From assembly GCA_964436465.1 (NCBI GenBank), contig CAYTCV010000096.1, positions 1 to 7,038 on the forward strand: a DNA stretch of 7,038 nt, read 5' to 3'. Position numbers and translations under genes: made by a program. The notes below the pieces were generated by a model, which was given only the letters and a program-made list of their open reading frames with translations, made no database searches and was not told the DNA's origin. Below are positions 6,231-7,038 of the stretch, piece after piece. This DNA comes from RBG-13-66-14 sp964436465. GTDB taxonomy: Bacteria; RBG-13-66-14. Position 1 is the first letter of the stretch; each line of letters begins with the position of its first letter.

Positions 6231-6236
6231 TATAAT
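6231..6236 (+). promoter_or_regulatory. Perfect -10 box before the small hypothetical gene
   Basis: TATAAT at 6231-6236 is an exact consensus -10. No good -35 lies at 16-18 bp; TTGCTA (6204-6209) is at 21 bp, too far for a standard promoter. The predicted start near 6242-6244 is within a few bases of the ATG at 6246, so an mRNA from here would be leaderless from that ATG, or would use a downstream start. Confidence 0.5.
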
Positions 6237-6245
6237 CGAGCCGCG

Positions 6246-6608
6246 ATGGTGATTATCCTGGAGGGCCTTTTGCTCCTGCCGGGCCACAACGACAACATCG
6301 AGCTTGGCGGCGAGGTGTATCACGTCCAGTCGGAGAGCCGAGGCGACGTTGATTCCCCCTACATCGTCACCCTGGTCTTCGTGTCGGGAGGCATCGTCTA
6401 TCGCCGCAAAACCGAGTGGCTCGGCGCCGTGGATTCCGACGAAGCCCTGACCCAGTTCAAGAATCTCCTGATGGACCAGCACCGCTCCGTCATCAACGAT
6501 ATCAAGAGCAACAGCCTCAAGCGGGTCAGCGTCGAGGAGCAGAAGCAAATCGAGATGGACGAGCGCGAGCTCATCGCCCGCTTCCTCGACGAGTGGGCCA
6601 GCGAATGA
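6246..6608 (+). CDS. Small conserved-looking protein of unknown function
   Basis: The product has up to 120 residues. A beta-rich first half includes GGEVYHVQSESRGDVDSPYI (21-40) followed by VTLVFVSGGIVYRRKTEW (41-58). A helical second half includes LMDQHRSVINDIKS (75-88), and the C-terminus is charged (DERELIARFLDEWASE). From memory, small proteins with a YHVQTED-like motif, a glycine-containing beta pair and a later QHK/QHR helix occur in several bacterial phyla without assigned function; I could not verify this. The start is uncertain. ATG 6246 is only ten bases after a TATAAT box and has no Shine-Dalgarno. An in-frame TTG at 6270 is preceded by GGAGGG (6260-6265) at four bases and would give 112 residues beginning at LLPGHNDN. 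No membrane segment or signal peptide is convincing; the hydrophobic start VIILEGLLLL is too short and carries an acidic residue. It lies 55 bp after obgE. Confidence 0.72.
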   Translation: MVIILEGLLLLPGHNDNIELGGEVYHVQSESRGDVDSPYIVTLVFVSGGIVYRRKTEWLGAVDSDEALTQFKNLLMDQHRSVINDIKSNSLKRVSVEEQKQIEMDERELIARFLDEWASE

Positions 6609-6610
6609 GC

Positions 6611-6629
6611 CGCCCCCGGCGGAGGGGCG
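6611..6629 (+). other. Small GC hairpin just after the hypothetical gene
   Basis: CGCCCC (6611-6616) and GGGGCG (6624-6629) pair over a seven-base loop, two bases after the TGA stop. The stretch after it (GGCTTTATAT) contains a short T run, so it may be a weak terminator or a 3' stabilising structure. Confidence 0.35.
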
Positions 6630-6653
6630 TGGCTTTATATGAGCTCATTGACC

Positions 6654-6677
6654 CGGCGGGGGGTGATTCCCCCGCCG
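6654..6677 (+). other. GC-rich hairpin upstream of tRNA-Leu
   Basis: CGGCGGGGG (6654-6662) and CCCCCGCCG (6669-6677) form a perfect 9-bp stem with a six-base loop (GTGATT), ending eight bases before the tRNA gene. No T run follows, so it is not a classical intrinsic terminator. It could insulate the tRNA from the upstream transcript or mark the leader for tRNA 5' processing. Confidence 0.4.
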
Positions 6678-6685
6678 TCCGGCGT

Positions 6686-6770
6686 GCGAGAGTGGCGGAA
6701 CTGGCATACGCGCTGGATTTAGGTTCCAGTGGCTTCGGCCGTGCGGGTTCAACTCCCGCCTCTCGCACCA
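6686..6770 (+). tRNA. tRNA-Leu(UAG) with encoded CCA
   Basis: All arms fold. The acceptor stem is GCGAGAG (6686-6692) with CTCTCGC (6760-6766), discriminator A and encoded CCA (6768-6770). A D arm with GG in the loop follows. The anticodon stem CTGGA/TCCAG (6713-6717, 6725-6729) encloses the loop TTTAGGT, with anticodon TAG at 6720-6722. The long class II variable arm is GGC-TTCG-GCC (6731-6740). The T arm is GCGGG/CCCGC with loop TTCAACT. The long variable arm, discriminator A and anticodon all identify leucine, reading CUN codons with preference for CUA. At 85 bases it is complete and shows no damage. Confidence 0.97.
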
Positions 6771-7038
6771 GCGCAGCGCGCTGGACCGCGGTTCCGCGGG
6801 GAACGGTTTTGATAATTCCCGGGCAACTGCCGCGCGCGAGGCTCCGTTTCAATTCCGGGATGTATGAGAGCGCAGCACGCTGGACCAGCGTGGGACGCTG
6901 GACCCCGGTTCCGCGGGGAGCGATTTGAGTAGTTCAAGAGCAACCGCCGCGAGCGGGACCGCTTCTCAATTCTTAGGATTTTTACCAGCGTGGGACGCTG
7001 GACCCCTGTTCCGCGGGGAGCGGTTTGAGTAGTTCAAG
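6767..7038. repeat. Degenerate, hairpin-rich direct repeats of about 100 bp, starting at the tRNA 3' end
   Basis: Units begin at 6767, 6884 and 6984; the last is cut by the window edge. Bases 6884-6938 and 6984-7038 match at 53 of 55 positions with a period of exactly 100. The first unit is more diverged and lies 117-118 bp from the second. It shares ACCAGCG, CGCTGGACC and GGTTCCGCGGGGA, then an aligned tail beginning GCAAC(T/C)GCCGCG and ending near TCAATTC. A partial extra copy of the head, GCGCAGCACGCTGGACC (6870-6886), matches 6771-6787 at 16 of 17 bases. Every unit opens with the stem CCAGCG/CGCTGG and continues with GTTCC-GCGG-GGA(A/G)C. Both strands have stop-poor frames here but no family-like protein. 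The units look like dispersed intergenic palindromic repeats or an expanding tandem array. They do not resemble a CRISPR array or a known insertion sequence end. Confidence 0.8.

Noticed and set aside
6771..6943. Small open frames over the repeats and tRNA on both strands
   Set aside because: They cross the tRNA gene and the repeat units, have no ribosome sites, and differ between units as expected for non-coding repeats.
6767..7038. CRISPR array
   Set aside because: Similarity extends through almost the whole 100-bp unit rather than alternating short repeats with unique spacers, and no cas gene is present.
6686..7038. tRNA-Leu as the attachment site of an integrated element
   Set aside because: Only ACCAGCG recurs downstream, not a longer piece of the tRNA 3' end, and no integrase is visible. 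An element beyond the window cannot be excluded.

Overview
The window is a high-GC bacterial chromosome segment (about 60-68% G+C in the lines counted by hand) carrying mostly housekeeping genes, with unusual material at both ends. The genes, Shine-Dalgarno sites, sigma70-type promoters and intrinsic terminators are all bacterial. The gene content (YchF, L27, Obg, a rubrerythrin-like protein, a decaprenyl-phosphate phosphoribosyltransferase-like UbiA protein) does not fix the phylum. An uncultured lineage known from metagenomes is a reasonable guess but is not shown by the sequence.

Left end (1-1297): one open frame in two parts. Bases 1 to about 448 are AT-rich (roughly one third G+C) and encode a protein I do not recognise. 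From about 449 the composition jumps and the frame becomes the C-terminal half of arginyl-tRNA synthetase (argS), without the N-terminal and HIGH-motif region. This looks like a chimeric assembly join or a real recombination breakpoint.

Middle (1392-4660): a small secreted helical protein of unknown function is followed by a GC-rich hairpin terminator. A UbiA-family membrane prenyltransferase most like decaprenyl-phosphate phosphoribosyltransferase follows. It converges, across a bidirectional terminator, on two minus-strand genes: a rubrerythrin-like diiron protein and, upstream of it, the ATPase ychF. These two are 36 bp apart and probably co-transcribed.

Right half (4661-6608): ychF and rpmA (ribosomal protein L27) are divergent, each with a good promoter in the short gap. 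No rplU precedes rpmA. obgE (ribosome-assembly GTPase) follows rpmA, but an intrinsic terminator ends 3 bp before its start codon. A small protein of unknown function follows obgE, with a TATAAT box so close that the mRNA may be leaderless or may use a later TTG start.

Right end (6609-7038): a complete tRNA-Leu(UAG) gene with encoded CCA is followed directly by degenerate, hairpin-rich repeats of about 100 bp that run off the window. The first repeat unit begins in the last four bases of the tRNA gene.

The common thread is translation and ribosome biogenesis (argS, rpmA, obgE, ychF, tRNA-Leu). I see no defence system, mobile-element gene or biosynthetic cluster. The observations most worth checking are the broken argS, the tRNA-linked repeats, and the terminator that overlaps the obgE translation start.
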